DNA of 64,000 nucleotides from assembly GCF_900105175.1 (NCBI RefSeq), contig NZ_LT629771.1, positions 2,976,001 to 3,040,000 of the forward strand, given 5' to 3'. Position numbers and translations under genes: made by a program. Below the pieces are notes generated by a model. The model ran no database searches and was not told where the DNA came from. It saw only the letters and a program-made list of their open reading frames with translations. Positions 1 to 7,776 of this stretch are shown one piece after another (positions within the stretch are counted from its first letter, which is position 1; each line of letters begins with the position of its first letter). The stretch comes from Jiangella sp. DSM 45060 (lineage in GTDB: Bacteria; Actinomycetota; Actinomycetes; Jiangellales; Jiangellaceae).

Positions 1-1163
1 GCGGCGACGAGGTCGCAGACGGCCCGGCCGAGCGACACGCCCAGCGTGCTGACCACCTCGGACAGGTACCAGCCCTCGAAGCGGTCGTGCTCAGGGCTGG
101 TGAGGTATCCCAGCCGCAGGTCCGAGAACGGCGCGCTGGCGACGTACTGCCGGGCGGCGCCGCTGGACTCGACCTCGGCGGCGATGCGGTCGCGCGTCGC
201 GCCGCCGGCCAGCCGCTCGCGCAGCCGGTCCGGCCCGCCCTCCTGCGCCCATAGGGGCAGCAGCCGGCTCAGCCGCGTGCCGCCCCACTCGTAGGTGTAG
301 GTGTCGAACGTGACGTCGAGGCCGGCGTCGCGCTCGTCCTGCAGCAGGTCCAGCATCCGCTGCGCGCCGCCGGTGTAGGTCGCCCGGGCGGACCGGGAGA
401 AGTGCGTGACCTGCAGCGGCGCACCGGATCGGCGGGCGATGTCGACGGCCTCGCGGAACGGGTCGAGGTAGGTGTCGCCGAGGCCGTAGCGGACGTGCGT
501 GTGGTACATCCCGCCCAGCTCGGCCGCCTCGGCGGCCAGCGCGATCAGCTCGTCCGTCGTCGCGTGCGCCCCCGGCGGGTAGTCCAGGCCGGTGGACAGG
601 CCGAACGCGCCGTCGTACATGGCGTCGCGGACCTGGCCGCGCATGCGGTCCAGCGCCGCGCCGTCCGCGACGCCGGGCTCCCAGCCGAGCGCGTTGACCC
701 GCAGCGCCGTGTTGCCGACCAGCGTCGCCACGTTCACCGCGAGCCGGCGGTCGTACGCGTCCAGCTGGTCCGCGATCGAGCGCCAGCCCAGCGGCTCCGC
801 GGGCAGCCCGGCGATGCCGGCGTTCTGCTCGGCGAACCCGTGCAGGTCGGCCGGCCGGTCGAACGGTGCGTACGACAGGCCGTCGACGCCGATGACCTCG
901 GTGGTGACGCCCTGGCGGACCTTCATCTCCAGGTCCGGGTCGCCGAGCAGGACGAGGTCGGAGTGGCTGTGCAGGTCGATGAAGCCGGGAGCGACGATCA
1001 GCCCGGTCGCGTCGATCCGCTCCAGCGCCGGCACGTCCGCCGTGGCGCCGCGCAGCAGCGTCACCCGTCCGTCCCTGATCCCGACGGCGGCCGAGAAGGG
1101 CGGGTTGCCGGTGCCGTCGACGACGGTGCCGTGCTCGATCAGCACGTCGAACGGGGCGTTCAC
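1..1163 (-). CDS. N-acyl-D-amino-acid deacylase (D-aminoacylase family), C-terminus beyond window
   Basis: Metal-dependent amidohydrolase expected to cleave the acyl group from N-acyl-D-amino acids or related amides in the cytoplasm. Reading leftward from a GTG at 1163, the product shows the PGFIDLHSHSD metal-binding motif near residue 50, followed by a QGVTTEVIG-type strand and a YHTHVR strand; all are classic for the family. About 387 codons are visible; the gene runs off the left edge, so the C-terminus is missing. The GTG overlaps the stop of the dehydratase gene by 4 bp (GTGA), which decides the start and implies translational coupling. It is the second gene of an operon whose promoter region carries the AGG-T-CCT palindrome. 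The true substrate is not shown by the sequence; members also act on other N-acylated or cyclic amides. Confidence 0.85.
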   Translation of the reverse strand, partial: MNAPFDVLIEHGTVVDGTGNPPFSAAVGIRDGRVTLLRGATADVPALERIDATGLIVAPGFIDLHSHSDLVLLGDPDLEMKVRQGVTTEVIGVDGLSYAPFDRPADLHGFAEQNAGIAGLPAEPLGWRSIADQLDAYDRRLAVNVATLVGNTALRVNALGWEPGVADGAALDRMRGQVRDAMYDGAFGLSTGLDYPPGAHATTDELIALAAEAAELGGMYHTHVRYGLGDTYLDPFREAVDIARRSGAPLQVTHFSRSARATYTGGAQRMLDLLQDERDAGLDVTFDTYTYEWGGTRLSRLLPLWAQEGGPDRLRERLAGGATRDRIAAEVESSGAARQYVASAPFSDLRLGYLTSPEHDRFEGWYLSEVVSTLGVSLGRAVCDLVA

Positions 1164-2335
1164 CGGGTGCCCCCGAGGTCCAGCACGAACCGGGGCTCGG
1201 AGCGCTCCAGCTCGTCGATCCGCAGCCGCGGCCCCAGCCCGGGCACGTCGTCGACCCGCCAGACGCCGTCGGTCACCTGCGGCGGATTCTCCACGTAGCG
1301 CTCCCAGTACGGCGCCTGCTCCGGCGTGATCATCGACTCGCTGAGCAGGAAGTTCGGCAGGGTCGCGGAGAGTTGCCAGGTGGCGGCGCTCTGCAGCGGC
1401 CCGAACGGGTTGTGGAACGCGACCGAGATTCCGTGCGCCTCGGCGAGGGTGGCGATCTTCTTCGCCGGCGTCAGGCCGCCGCAGATGCCGACGTCGGGCT
1501 GCGCGACGGCGACCGCGTGCTGCTCGATGAACGGCGCGCTGGCCAGGTGGTTGCCCCAGCGCTCGCCGGCCGCGATCGGCGTGCTGACCCGGCTGGACAC
1601 CTCGCGCAGCCAGTCCGGGCGCTCGTACGGCACCGGCTCCTCGATGAAGGTGAGGTCGTACGGCGCCAGCGCCTCGGCCAGCCTGATCGCGTTCGGCACG
1701 TTGAGTCGGCCGTGGCAGTCGACCATGAGGTGGACCTCCGGCCCGGCTGCCTCGCGGGCGGCGGCGAAGTACTCGGCGATGTGACCGAAGATCCACGGCG
1801 GAAGCAGCTCGGTCTCCGTCTGGCGCGGCGGGACCAACTGGACCCGTTCGTGCCGGACGCTGGTGACCTTCTCGTAGAACCCGGGCAGCGTCGTCTTGAT
1901 CGCGGTGAACCCGGCGGCGACCCGCGCGCGGACCGTCTCGGCCAGCGCCTCGGGCGACTCGCCGGCGCGGGCGTGCGTGTAGACGCGCACCTCGTCACGG
2001 AACGCGCCGCCGAGCAGCCGGTGCACGGGCACGCCGAGCGCCCGCGCGTTCAGGTCCCACAGCGCCATGTCGATGGCGCTGATGCCGATGGTGAGCAGCG
2101 TGCCGCCGAGGAACGCGTCGCGGTACATGCGCTCGCCGAGCTGCTCGATACGGGTCGGATCCTGGCCGCGCAACTCGTCCCCGAGCTCCTCGATGAGCGC
2201 CACGATCGACCGTGTCCGCCGCCGCATGGCGACCTCGGCCTCCCCGACCGCGCCGTCGTCGGTCTCCACCTGGACGTACACGGCGTTGTAGAAGCCGAAA
2301 TCCACCGGCCACGATCGAATTCGATCTATCTTCAT
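1160..2335 (-). CDS. Enolase-superfamily acid-sugar dehydratase (mandelate racemase/galactonate dehydratase type)
   Basis: 391-residue member of the mandelate racemase/muconate lactonizing superfamily, which abstracts a proton alpha to a carboxylate; this subgroup dehydrates aldonic or aldaric acids. Visible residues: a Lys in TAIKTTLPG after the barrel start, an Asp-x-His pair in MVDCHGR, metal-ligand Glu in FIEEPVP and AGERWG, and the catalytic His in FHNPFGP. The Asp-x-His plus late His layout is that of galactonate/mannonate-type dehydratases rather than muconate cycloisomerases. The ATG at 2335 follows a strong AAGGAGGT ribosome site. First gene of the leftward operon, divergent from the GntR gene, with the palindrome at 2353-2367 close to its own promoter. 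Exact sugar acid unknown. Confidence 0.85.
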   Translation of the reverse strand: MKIDRIRSWPVDFGFYNAVYVQVETDDGAVGEAEVAMRRRTRSIVALIEELGDELRGQDPTRIEQLGERMYRDAFLGGTLLTIGISAIDMALWDLNARALGVPVHRLLGGAFRDEVRVYTHARAGESPEALAETVRARVAAGFTAIKTTLPGFYEKVTSVRHERVQLVPPRQTETELLPPWIFGHIAEYFAAAREAAGPEVHLMVDCHGRLNVPNAIRLAEALAPYDLTFIEEPVPYERPDWLREVSSRVSTPIAAGERWGNHLASAPFIEQHAVAVAQPDVGICGGLTPAKKIATLAEAHGISVAFHNPFGPLQSAATWQLSATLPNFLLSESMITPEQAPYWERYVENPPQVTDGVWRVDDVPGLGPRLRIDELERSEPRFVLDLGGTR

Positions 2336-2352
2336 GGCACCTCCTTCCTAGA

Positions 2353-2367
2353 ACCTAGGACTTAGGT
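2353..2367. promoter_or_regulatory. Putative operator, copy 1 of the AGG-T-CCT palindrome
   Basis: ACCTAGGACTTAGGT, a 7-1-7 imperfect palindrome between the divergent dehydratase and gntR genes. Read on the other strand it is ACCTAAG-T-CCTAGGT and matches sites at 6133-6147, 6154-6168 and 19684-19698. On the minus strand a TTGCTA (-35-like) lies about 17 bp before TAGGTT (-10-like), so the palindrome would cover the -10 and spacer of the dehydratase promoter. That fits repression by the adjacent GntR protein; the regulator assignment is inference. Confidence 0.6.
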
Positions 2368-2442
2368 GTTTACTTAGCAAGTGCTGAACTATGCTGCTGC
2401 CCCGGCCAACCCCGGTAACGGCTGAAAGGATGTGACGCGACG

Positions 2443-3222
2443 GTGGCGCGATCAGGCACAGAGACGGACGAGCCCGCGACCACGACGCCCGACGACGACC
2501 GCCTCACCCGGCGGCTGTCCGACCACGGACGACGCGTGCCCCTGGGTGTCCAGGTGGCCGAACGGATCCGCGCGGACATCTCCAAGGGCGGGCTGCAACC
2601 CGGCGACGAACTGCCGTCCGAGGCCGAGTACGGCGAGCGATTCGAGGTCAGCCAGCGCGTGGTCCGCGACGCGCTGCGCACGCTGAACAACGAGGGCATC
2701 ATCTCCACGCGGCAGGGCAAGCGGGCCGTCGTCGGCAGCCTGCGCCCCGACGCCATGGGCAACTACATCCGCTTCCTCGTCGACACCGACCCGGGCGCCA
2801 TCGACGAGCTGATGGACTTCCGCGCCCTGCTCGAGGGGCACGCCGCGCGGCTGGCCGCCGAGCAGGCCACCGACGACGACATCGCGCAGATGAAGTCGGC
2901 GCTGGCCCGGGTGCTGGAGGCCGGCGACGACCTCGAGGCGCGCGTGCCCGCCGACCTGCGGCTGCACGAGCTGATCTCGCGGTCGTGCGGCAACCGGCTG
3001 GTCGACAGCATGCTCGGCGTGCTGGCCGACACGCTGGCCGAGGAGCGGCGGCGCGGCGCCCAGATCACCCGCGAGAAGGGCGTCGGGCACGACGAGACCA
3101 ACCACCAGCACGTCGCCCTGATCGAGGCGATCGCCGCCCACGACGGCGACGCGGCCCAGCGCAGCGCCGTCGAGATCGTCCAGCGGGCGCGCCGCTACTG
3201 GTCCTCGGCCGCGCGCCCATGA
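2443..3222 (+). CDS. GntR-family transcriptional regulator (FadR/FCD type)
   Basis: 259-residue DNA-binding regulator. After a non-conserved 30-residue leader comes a winged helix (about residues 30-95) with VAERIRADISKGGLQPGDEL and the recognition-helix region SQRVVRDALRTLNNEGII typical of GntR. An all-helical FCD effector domain follows (about 115-250), with MDFRALLEGHAARLA and paired His residues near LHELIS and NQHVALI that usually hold a metal and an organic-acid ligand. Start: GTG at 2443 with GAAAGGA about 12 nt upstream. It overlaps the downstream propeller gene by ATGA and is divergent from the dehydratase. The shared palindrome in front of four transcription units suggests it senses a sugar-acid intermediate of this pathway (inference). 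Confidence 0.9.
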   Translation: MARSGTETDEPATTTPDDDRLTRRLSDHGRRVPLGVQVAERIRADISKGGLQPGDELPSEAEYGERFEVSQRVVRDALRTLNNEGIISTRQGKRAVVGSLRPDAMGNYIRFLVDTDPGAIDELMDFRALLEGHAARLAAEQATDDDIAQMKSALARVLEAGDDLEARVPADLRLHELISRSCGNRLVDSMLGVLADTLAEERRRGAQITREKGVGHDETNHQHVALIEAIAAHDGDAAQRSAVEIVQRARRYWSSAARP

Positions 3223-5639
3223 CCACCCCGCCGGCCGGGGTGGCTGGGGCCGGCCGGGTGGCCCGGGTGGCCCGGGTGGCCCGGCGCTGGGCGACCGGCG
3301 CCGACGTCCGCCAGGTCGCCGAGTTCGCCGGGCCCGGCGGCGCGCCGTGCGTGCTCGTGCTGACCGGCGCGACGCTGCAGGCGTGGCGGTGGGACGGCAC
3401 GCTGCTGTGGACCGACGGCATGTCGGCGGTGACACGGGTGCTGCACGTGCGCGACGACACCGCGCTGGTGCTGTCCGGCGAGCGGCTGTTGCGCCGGCTG
3501 TCGCTGCACACCGGCGACGTGACCTGGCGTGGTGAGGCGCCTGATGGGACGAACCTGTCCGGCGCGGGGTCGTCCAAGCTGGCGCTCGTCGGCGGCCGTC
3601 TGCTCTGGTTCACCGCGCCGACCTACGCGACCGCCGTCACCTGCCGCGAGCTGCTGCCCGGCGGCGACGTCCGGACGGTGTGGGTGCGCGAGTTCGCCGG
3701 CCACTACGACGCGGGGTTCGGGCCGGTGCTGGTTGTGGCGGACGTGCTCGGCACGGGCGAGCCGCAGCTGCTGCTGTCGACCCGCACCGGTTCCGGCTAC
3801 GGGACCGGCGACGCGGACGTCAGCACGGAACGGCTGGTGCTCGGGCGCGAGGACGGGCGGCTGCTGCAGCTGGTGCTGTCGTTGTCCGACGGCTCGACGC
3901 TGACGGAGGTCGCGTACCGGCCCGACCCCGGCGACTACCCGTGCGCCCGTCCCTACGGCCTGCTGACGACGGCGGCGGCGCCCGGCGGGCGGATCGTCGT
4001 GCTGGTGAGCTGCCAGGTCGAGGAGTACTACTCGGTGACGCGGGTGCGCGACGGCGAGCTGACGCGGGCCTGGGGGCGGTTCGTCGAGAAGGACTGGCCG
4101 CACGACGCGCAGGAGCTGCGGCCGCAGGTCTCGTCCGTCGTCGAGTGGCCCGGCGCCGACCCGTGGCTGGTCACCGGCCACCACGACGGCACCACGTGGA
4201 CCACCGTGGTCGACGACGCGGTGACCGGCGAGCGGGTCGCAGCGCTGCCCGGTCACTACTTCTGGGGCGTCACGGGGTCGGTGGCGGTCGTGTCGCCGGC
4301 GGTCTCGCGGACCCTCACCGGCGCCGAGCCGACGCTGGCCGTGCGTCTGCCCTCTCTCACCGTTGAAGCGTCGTTCACCGGTCATCCCGTGATCACTGGT
4401 GAGGACGAGCTCGGTGCCGGCTTGTCCTTCCACGCCGAGCGGCGCTCGCTCGTGGCGCTGGGCGACGGCGTGCTGATGCGCGAGCCGTCCGGGTCCGCGG
4501 CGTGGTGGTCGCCGGAGTCCGGCGCGTCGGCGGCGCTGGGCGTCGATGACGTGGCCGGGGCGTTCCCGGGCACGTCCGGCGCTGCGGTGCTGGTGTCGTC
4601 CTCCGGTGCGCTGCACCGTGTTCTCGCCGATGGATCGGCCGCGGGTGCGGTACGGCCGGCCGGGCGGCGGGCGTCCGCGCTCCCCGTCGACTCCGAGGCG
4701 GGTCCGGTGGTGCTGCTGGACGGTCCGCGCGACAGCCGCGCCGTCCTCCCCGACGGCACGGAACTGCCGTTGCCCGGGCGGGTAGCCGCGGCCGGGCGGA
4801 CGCCGTCGGGCGAGGTCGTCGTCGCCTGCCTGGAGGACACGGCGGTGCGGTGCTGGCGGCTGGAGCCGTCGGGCTGGTCGCCGGCCGGCGTGGTGGCGGT
4901 GGGCGGCCGCCCGAGCCACGCGCTGCTGCTCGACGACGCGTCGCTGCTGCTGGTGGCCTCGCGGACAGGAGTGCACACCGCCGACGTGGGCGTGTACCGG
5001 CTCGACGGGACGGCGCTGTGGCACGACGCCGCGCAGGGCCCGCACCCGAACCTGCCGGCCGTCGCGCGCACGCCGTCGGGCCGGTGGCTCGCCGCGTATG
5101 ACGACCACGGCCAGTTCACGGCGCGCGACGCCCACACCGGCGAGGTGCTGACCAAGGACGACTGGACCGCCGCCTACACGATGCCGCTGCGGCTGGACTC
5201 CGTGCCCGGCTGGCTGCGCGTCGGCGGCATCCACGGCATCGATCTCCTCGACGATGCCGGCGGGGTCCGCTGGCGGCACGGCGCGCCACTCTGGACGTAC
5301 TTCCCCGGTGAGGCCGCGCTGGCCGGTCCGGTGCTCGGCTGCGTGACCCGGTCCGGCCGGCTCGACGCCTTCGAAGCCGCCTCGGGCCGGCCGCTCTGGA
5401 GCCTCGACCTCGGCCCCGTGGCGTCTCGGCCTCCCCTGGTCGCTGTCGACGCGGCGCTCGGCGGCGGGTTCGTCGCGGGGACCGCTGCCGGCGCGCTGGT
5501 GGCGGTGGACGCCTCGTCGGGCTCGCGCCGCGAGCTGCTGCCCGACCTCGGCGCCGCCGTCGAGACGTTGGTCGTGAGCGGGGCGGGGTTGCTGGCGGGG
5601 ACCGCTGATGGGGTCGTGCACGAGGTCGAGTTCGCCTGA
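3219..5639 (+). CDS. Large cytoplasmic PQQ/WD-like beta-propeller protein
   Basis: 806 residues, no signal peptide and no membrane segment. Repeated blades with a W-containing strand ending are visible throughout (for example WRWDGTLLWTDG near 50, RPLWSLDL near 725), the look of PQQ-like or WD40-like propellers; length suggests two propellers. No catalytic motif is recognised. The ATG at 3219 overlaps the gntR stop (ATGA), so it is co-transcribed with the regulator. The N-terminus holds a GRVARVARVARR run encoded by three near-perfect 9-bp repeats (about 3255-3285), a slippage-prone spot, so a later start cannot be excluded. Being cytoplasmic it may process imported fragments or act as a scaffold; function unassigned. 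It resembles in general style the exported FG-GAP proteins next door. Confidence 0.75.
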   Translation: MTTPPAGVAGAGRVARVARVARRWATGADVRQVAEFAGPGGAPCVLVLTGATLQAWRWDGTLLWTDGMSAVTRVLHVRDDTALVLSGERLLRRLSLHTGDVTWRGEAPDGTNLSGAGSSKLALVGGRLLWFTAPTYATAVTCRELLPGGDVRTVWVREFAGHYDAGFGPVLVVADVLGTGEPQLLLSTRTGSGYGTGDADVSTERLVLGREDGRLLQLVLSLSDGSTLTEVAYRPDPGDYPCARPYGLLTTAAAPGGRIVVLVSCQVEEYYSVTRVRDGELTRAWGRFVEKDWPHDAQELRPQVSSVVEWPGADPWLVTGHHDGTTWTTVVDDAVTGERVAALPGHYFWGVTGSVAVVSPAVSRTLTGAEPTLAVRLPSLTVEASFTGHPVITGEDELGAGLSFHAERRSLVALGDGVLMREPSGSAAWWSPESGASAALGVDDVAGAFPGTSGAAVLVSSSGALHRVLADGSAAGAVRPAGRRASALPVDSEAGPVVLLDGPRDSRAVLPDGTELPLPGRVAAAGRTPSGEVVVACLEDTAVRCWRLEPSGWSPAGVVAVGGRPSHALLLDDASLLLVASRTGVHTADVGVYRLDGTALWHDAAQGPHPNLPAVARTPSGRWLAAYDDHGQFTARDAHTGEVLTKDDWTAAYTMPLRLDSVPGWLRVGGIHGIDLLDDAGGVRWRHGAPLWTYFPGEAALAGPVLGCVTRSGRLDAFEAASGRPLWSLDLGPVASRPPLVAVDAALGGGFVAGTAAGALVAVDASSGSRRELLPDLGAAVETLVVSGAGLLAGTADGVVHEVEFA

Positions 5640-6187
5640 GTTCGCCTGGGGTCACAAGTTGACCGCCCCCCTGGCGCCCATTCTTAGCCGTGCGCACGCG
5701 CCTCGAGCGGACCCTGTTGGCGCTTCGCGCGACGGGTGACCGCTTGACCCGCGCACTCCCGGCCTGAGAACGGGCACCGATCAGGGGGACGGGGACGGAC
5801 CGGGCACGCCCCGGCCCATGCTGCCGTCACCAGGTCCACCGTGGCACGCCACCATCAACAGCCGGCACGCCGATCCAGTAGCCGCCGAAGCCGCACGCCG
5901 GCGTCTCCCCAAGCACGCCCACCCGCCGCCGACGCCAGGACCGGGGAGCGGGCGCCCGTGCCGGCGTCGGGCCCCGGCACCGGGCACCGGCACCGGCACC
6001 GGCCAGCGTCGGGCGTCGGCATCGGCCGGCATCGGGCGTCGAGCGTCGACGGGGCAGCGAGGCTGGGACCGCGGCCGGCAACCGCGCGCGTCTCCCCCGG
6101 TGAAACGGGGATGGACGGGGCAATTCCGGTCATGATAGGACCTAGGTCATGTAACTAAGGTCCTAGGTCTGTGGTAAGGAGCCCGCC
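5640..6187. other. 548-bp intergenic region without a supportable gene
   Basis: Contains short GC-rich runs rather than a gene: reiterated GGCACC/GGCACCG units at about 5972-6004 and GGCGTCGGCATCG-like units at about 6010-6050. A TTGACC at 5663 with TTAGCC 19 bp later is promoter-like but leads to no gene. Open frames of up to about 105 codons exist on both strands but overlap each other in all directions, lack ribosome sites and show no family features. The right end (6133-6168) holds two copies of the operator palindrome and the ribosome site of the next gene. Confidence 0.6.
6133..6168. promoter_or_regulatory. Two tandem operator palindromes (copies 2 and 3)
   Basis: TGATAGGACCTAGGT at 6133-6147 and ACTAAGGTCCTAGGT at 6154-6168; both fit the 7-1-7 pattern, with centres 21 bp apart (two helical turns), so two dimers would bind the same face. 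They sit 20-55 bp before the ATG of the exported protein, in the place of its core promoter. Same motif as 2353-2367 and 19684-19698. Confidence 0.65.
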
Positions 6188-7747
6188 ATGCCACATCGTC
6201 GCCTGTTACGGAACCTCATCGCCGCCGCCACCACGACCGGCATCGTCGCCGCGAGCGTGGGCGTCAGCGCGGCCCCAGCGCTCGCCGTCGCCCCTGAGGA
6301 CGGCACCGTGATCCAGCTGGCCGACGGCAGCTACCTGCCGATCGTCCCGGTCACCGGGCACTCCCCCGTCGAGGCCGTCGGCTACCGGGTCAGCGGCGGC
6401 CAGTTGCGCGCCTACGACCAGGACGGCGTCCAGCTGTGGGCCCGTTCGACCACCGGCACCCAGCTGTCCGGCGGCTACGACTTAGACGCCGACGGGTGGC
6501 CGGACGTGGCCGTCACGATCTCGGCGACCACCGGCTCCACCTGCGGCGTCAGTCCGCTCACCACCACGACGCTGCACTTCTACCAGGGTGCGACCGGCAC
6601 CCAGCACACCCCGCTCAGCCCCATGAACGACATCTGCTGGTCGTTCCCCGGCACCACGCCGTACCCGACGCACCAGTGGTCGGAGCTGGCGCCGCTCTGG
6701 GGCGACGAGACCAGCACGCTGTTCACGTCGCCGTACTACGCGACGACGTCGTGGTACCTCGGCTTCGCCGGCGGCTCCTTCAACACCGCCGGCGCGCTCT
6801 ACTACCCGTCGACGTCGTCGTACGACAGCACGTACACCAACGCGCAGCCGAACACGTACCCCACCGGCACCGACTACATCCAGTACTCCCACGTCGCGAA
6901 CGGCCTCATCACGTCGGTCGCCGGGCAGAACCGCGCGGTGTTCTGGACCAGCGGCCGCGTCGTGCAGTACGCGATCGGCGCGCTCGGCAGCGGCCAGCTG
7001 ATCGCCGACCGGCCGTACCTGACCGGCGGCCGCACCGACATCGCCGGACGCAACTACGGCCTGGTCGCCGTCGACCCGGGCAGCCCGAACTCCGTCGTGC
7101 TGCTGTCCGGGACGAGCAACTACTCGCTCTACCAGGACGCGATCAGCGGCACCCAGAGCTACGACATCTGGGGCGGCATCGAACGGCACGTCTCGATCTA
7201 CGACGCCGCCGCCAACACCGTCCAGGACCGCTTCTTCAGCTACGCCCACGACAACAACGACGGCGACCGCTACCAGAACCGCGTCAGCTACCCGGCGCAC
7301 CCGTTCGTCCGGCGCTCCGGCGCCTCGCGGCTGGCGTACAACGTGTTCCGCGACGGCCGCTGGCGCCTGCACGTCAGCCAGCCCGGCTCGACGACCTCGC
7401 TGTACGAGCTGGACGACGTGTTCCTGTGGGACATCGTCGACGTCGACGGGGACGGGACGCAGGAGTGGCTGATCAGCCCGACCCGCAACCCCGGCGAGCC
7501 GCTCGGCCCGGCGTACTACTTCCCGAAGTGGCAGACCAGCGCCTACCACTGGAACGAGTCGGCGCTGACGCTGACCAGCATCGCCACCTTCGCCGACGCC
7601 CTCCCGGCGCTGCAGAAGACGTTCGCCACCGCGAACACGACGAGCAGCGACGGCTCGCTGGCGCCGGCGCACGTCGTCGCCGACGGCGGCGTGCGGGAAC
7701 TGCTCGTCCGCACCAGCTCCGGCACCGTGGAGCGCCGCACGCTCTGA
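6188..7747 (+). CDS. Exported FG-GAP/VCBS-type protein
   Basis: 519 residues with a Sec signal peptide: basic MPHRRLLRN, a hydrophobic alanine-rich core and a PALAVA cleavage region near residue 35. The mature part has calcium-binding-like Asp-rich loops of FG-GAP/VCBS repeats, DLDADGWPD near 98 and DVDGDGTQE near 418, between aromatic-rich strands, consistent with an extracellular beta-propeller. Start ATG at 6188 follows GTAAGGAG. It lies 29 bp upstream of a second exported FG-GAP protein and behind the double operator, so both are likely in the GntR regulon. Similar Asp-rich propellers occur in polysaccharide lyases, but no catalytic signature is recognised and I do not assign an activity. 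Confidence 0.75.
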   Translation: MPHRRLLRNLIAAATTTGIVAASVGVSAAPALAVAPEDGTVIQLADGSYLPIVPVTGHSPVEAVGYRVSGGQLRAYDQDGVQLWARSTTGTQLSGGYDLDADGWPDVAVTISATTGSTCGVSPLTTTTLHFYQGATGTQHTPLSPMNDICWSFPGTTPYPTHQWSELAPLWGDETSTLFTSPYYATTSWYLGFAGGSFNTAGALYYPSTSSYDSTYTNAQPNTYPTGTDYIQYSHVANGLITSVAGQNRAVFWTSGRVVQYAIGALGSGQLIADRPYLTGGRTDIAGRNYGLVAVDPGSPNSVVLLSGTSNYSLYQDAISGTQSYDIWGGIERHVSIYDAAANTVQDRFFSYAHDNNDGDRYQNRVSYPAHPFVRRSGASRLAYNVFRDGRWRLHVSQPGSTTSLYELDDVFLWDIVDVDGDGTQEWLISPTRNPGEPLGPAYYFPKWQTSAYHWNESALTLTSIATFADALPALQKTFATANTTSSDGSLAPAHVVADGGVRELLVRTSSGTVERRTL

Positions 7748-7776
7748 CCCCACCCCCGCAACGATCGGAGACCGGC

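Noticed and set aside
5781-6158. Several open frames of 80-105 codons on both strands in the 5.6-6.2 kb gap
   Set aside because: They overlap one another in up to six frames, lack ribosome sites and show only Arg/Pro/Gly-rich composition typical of stop-poor high-GC DNA.
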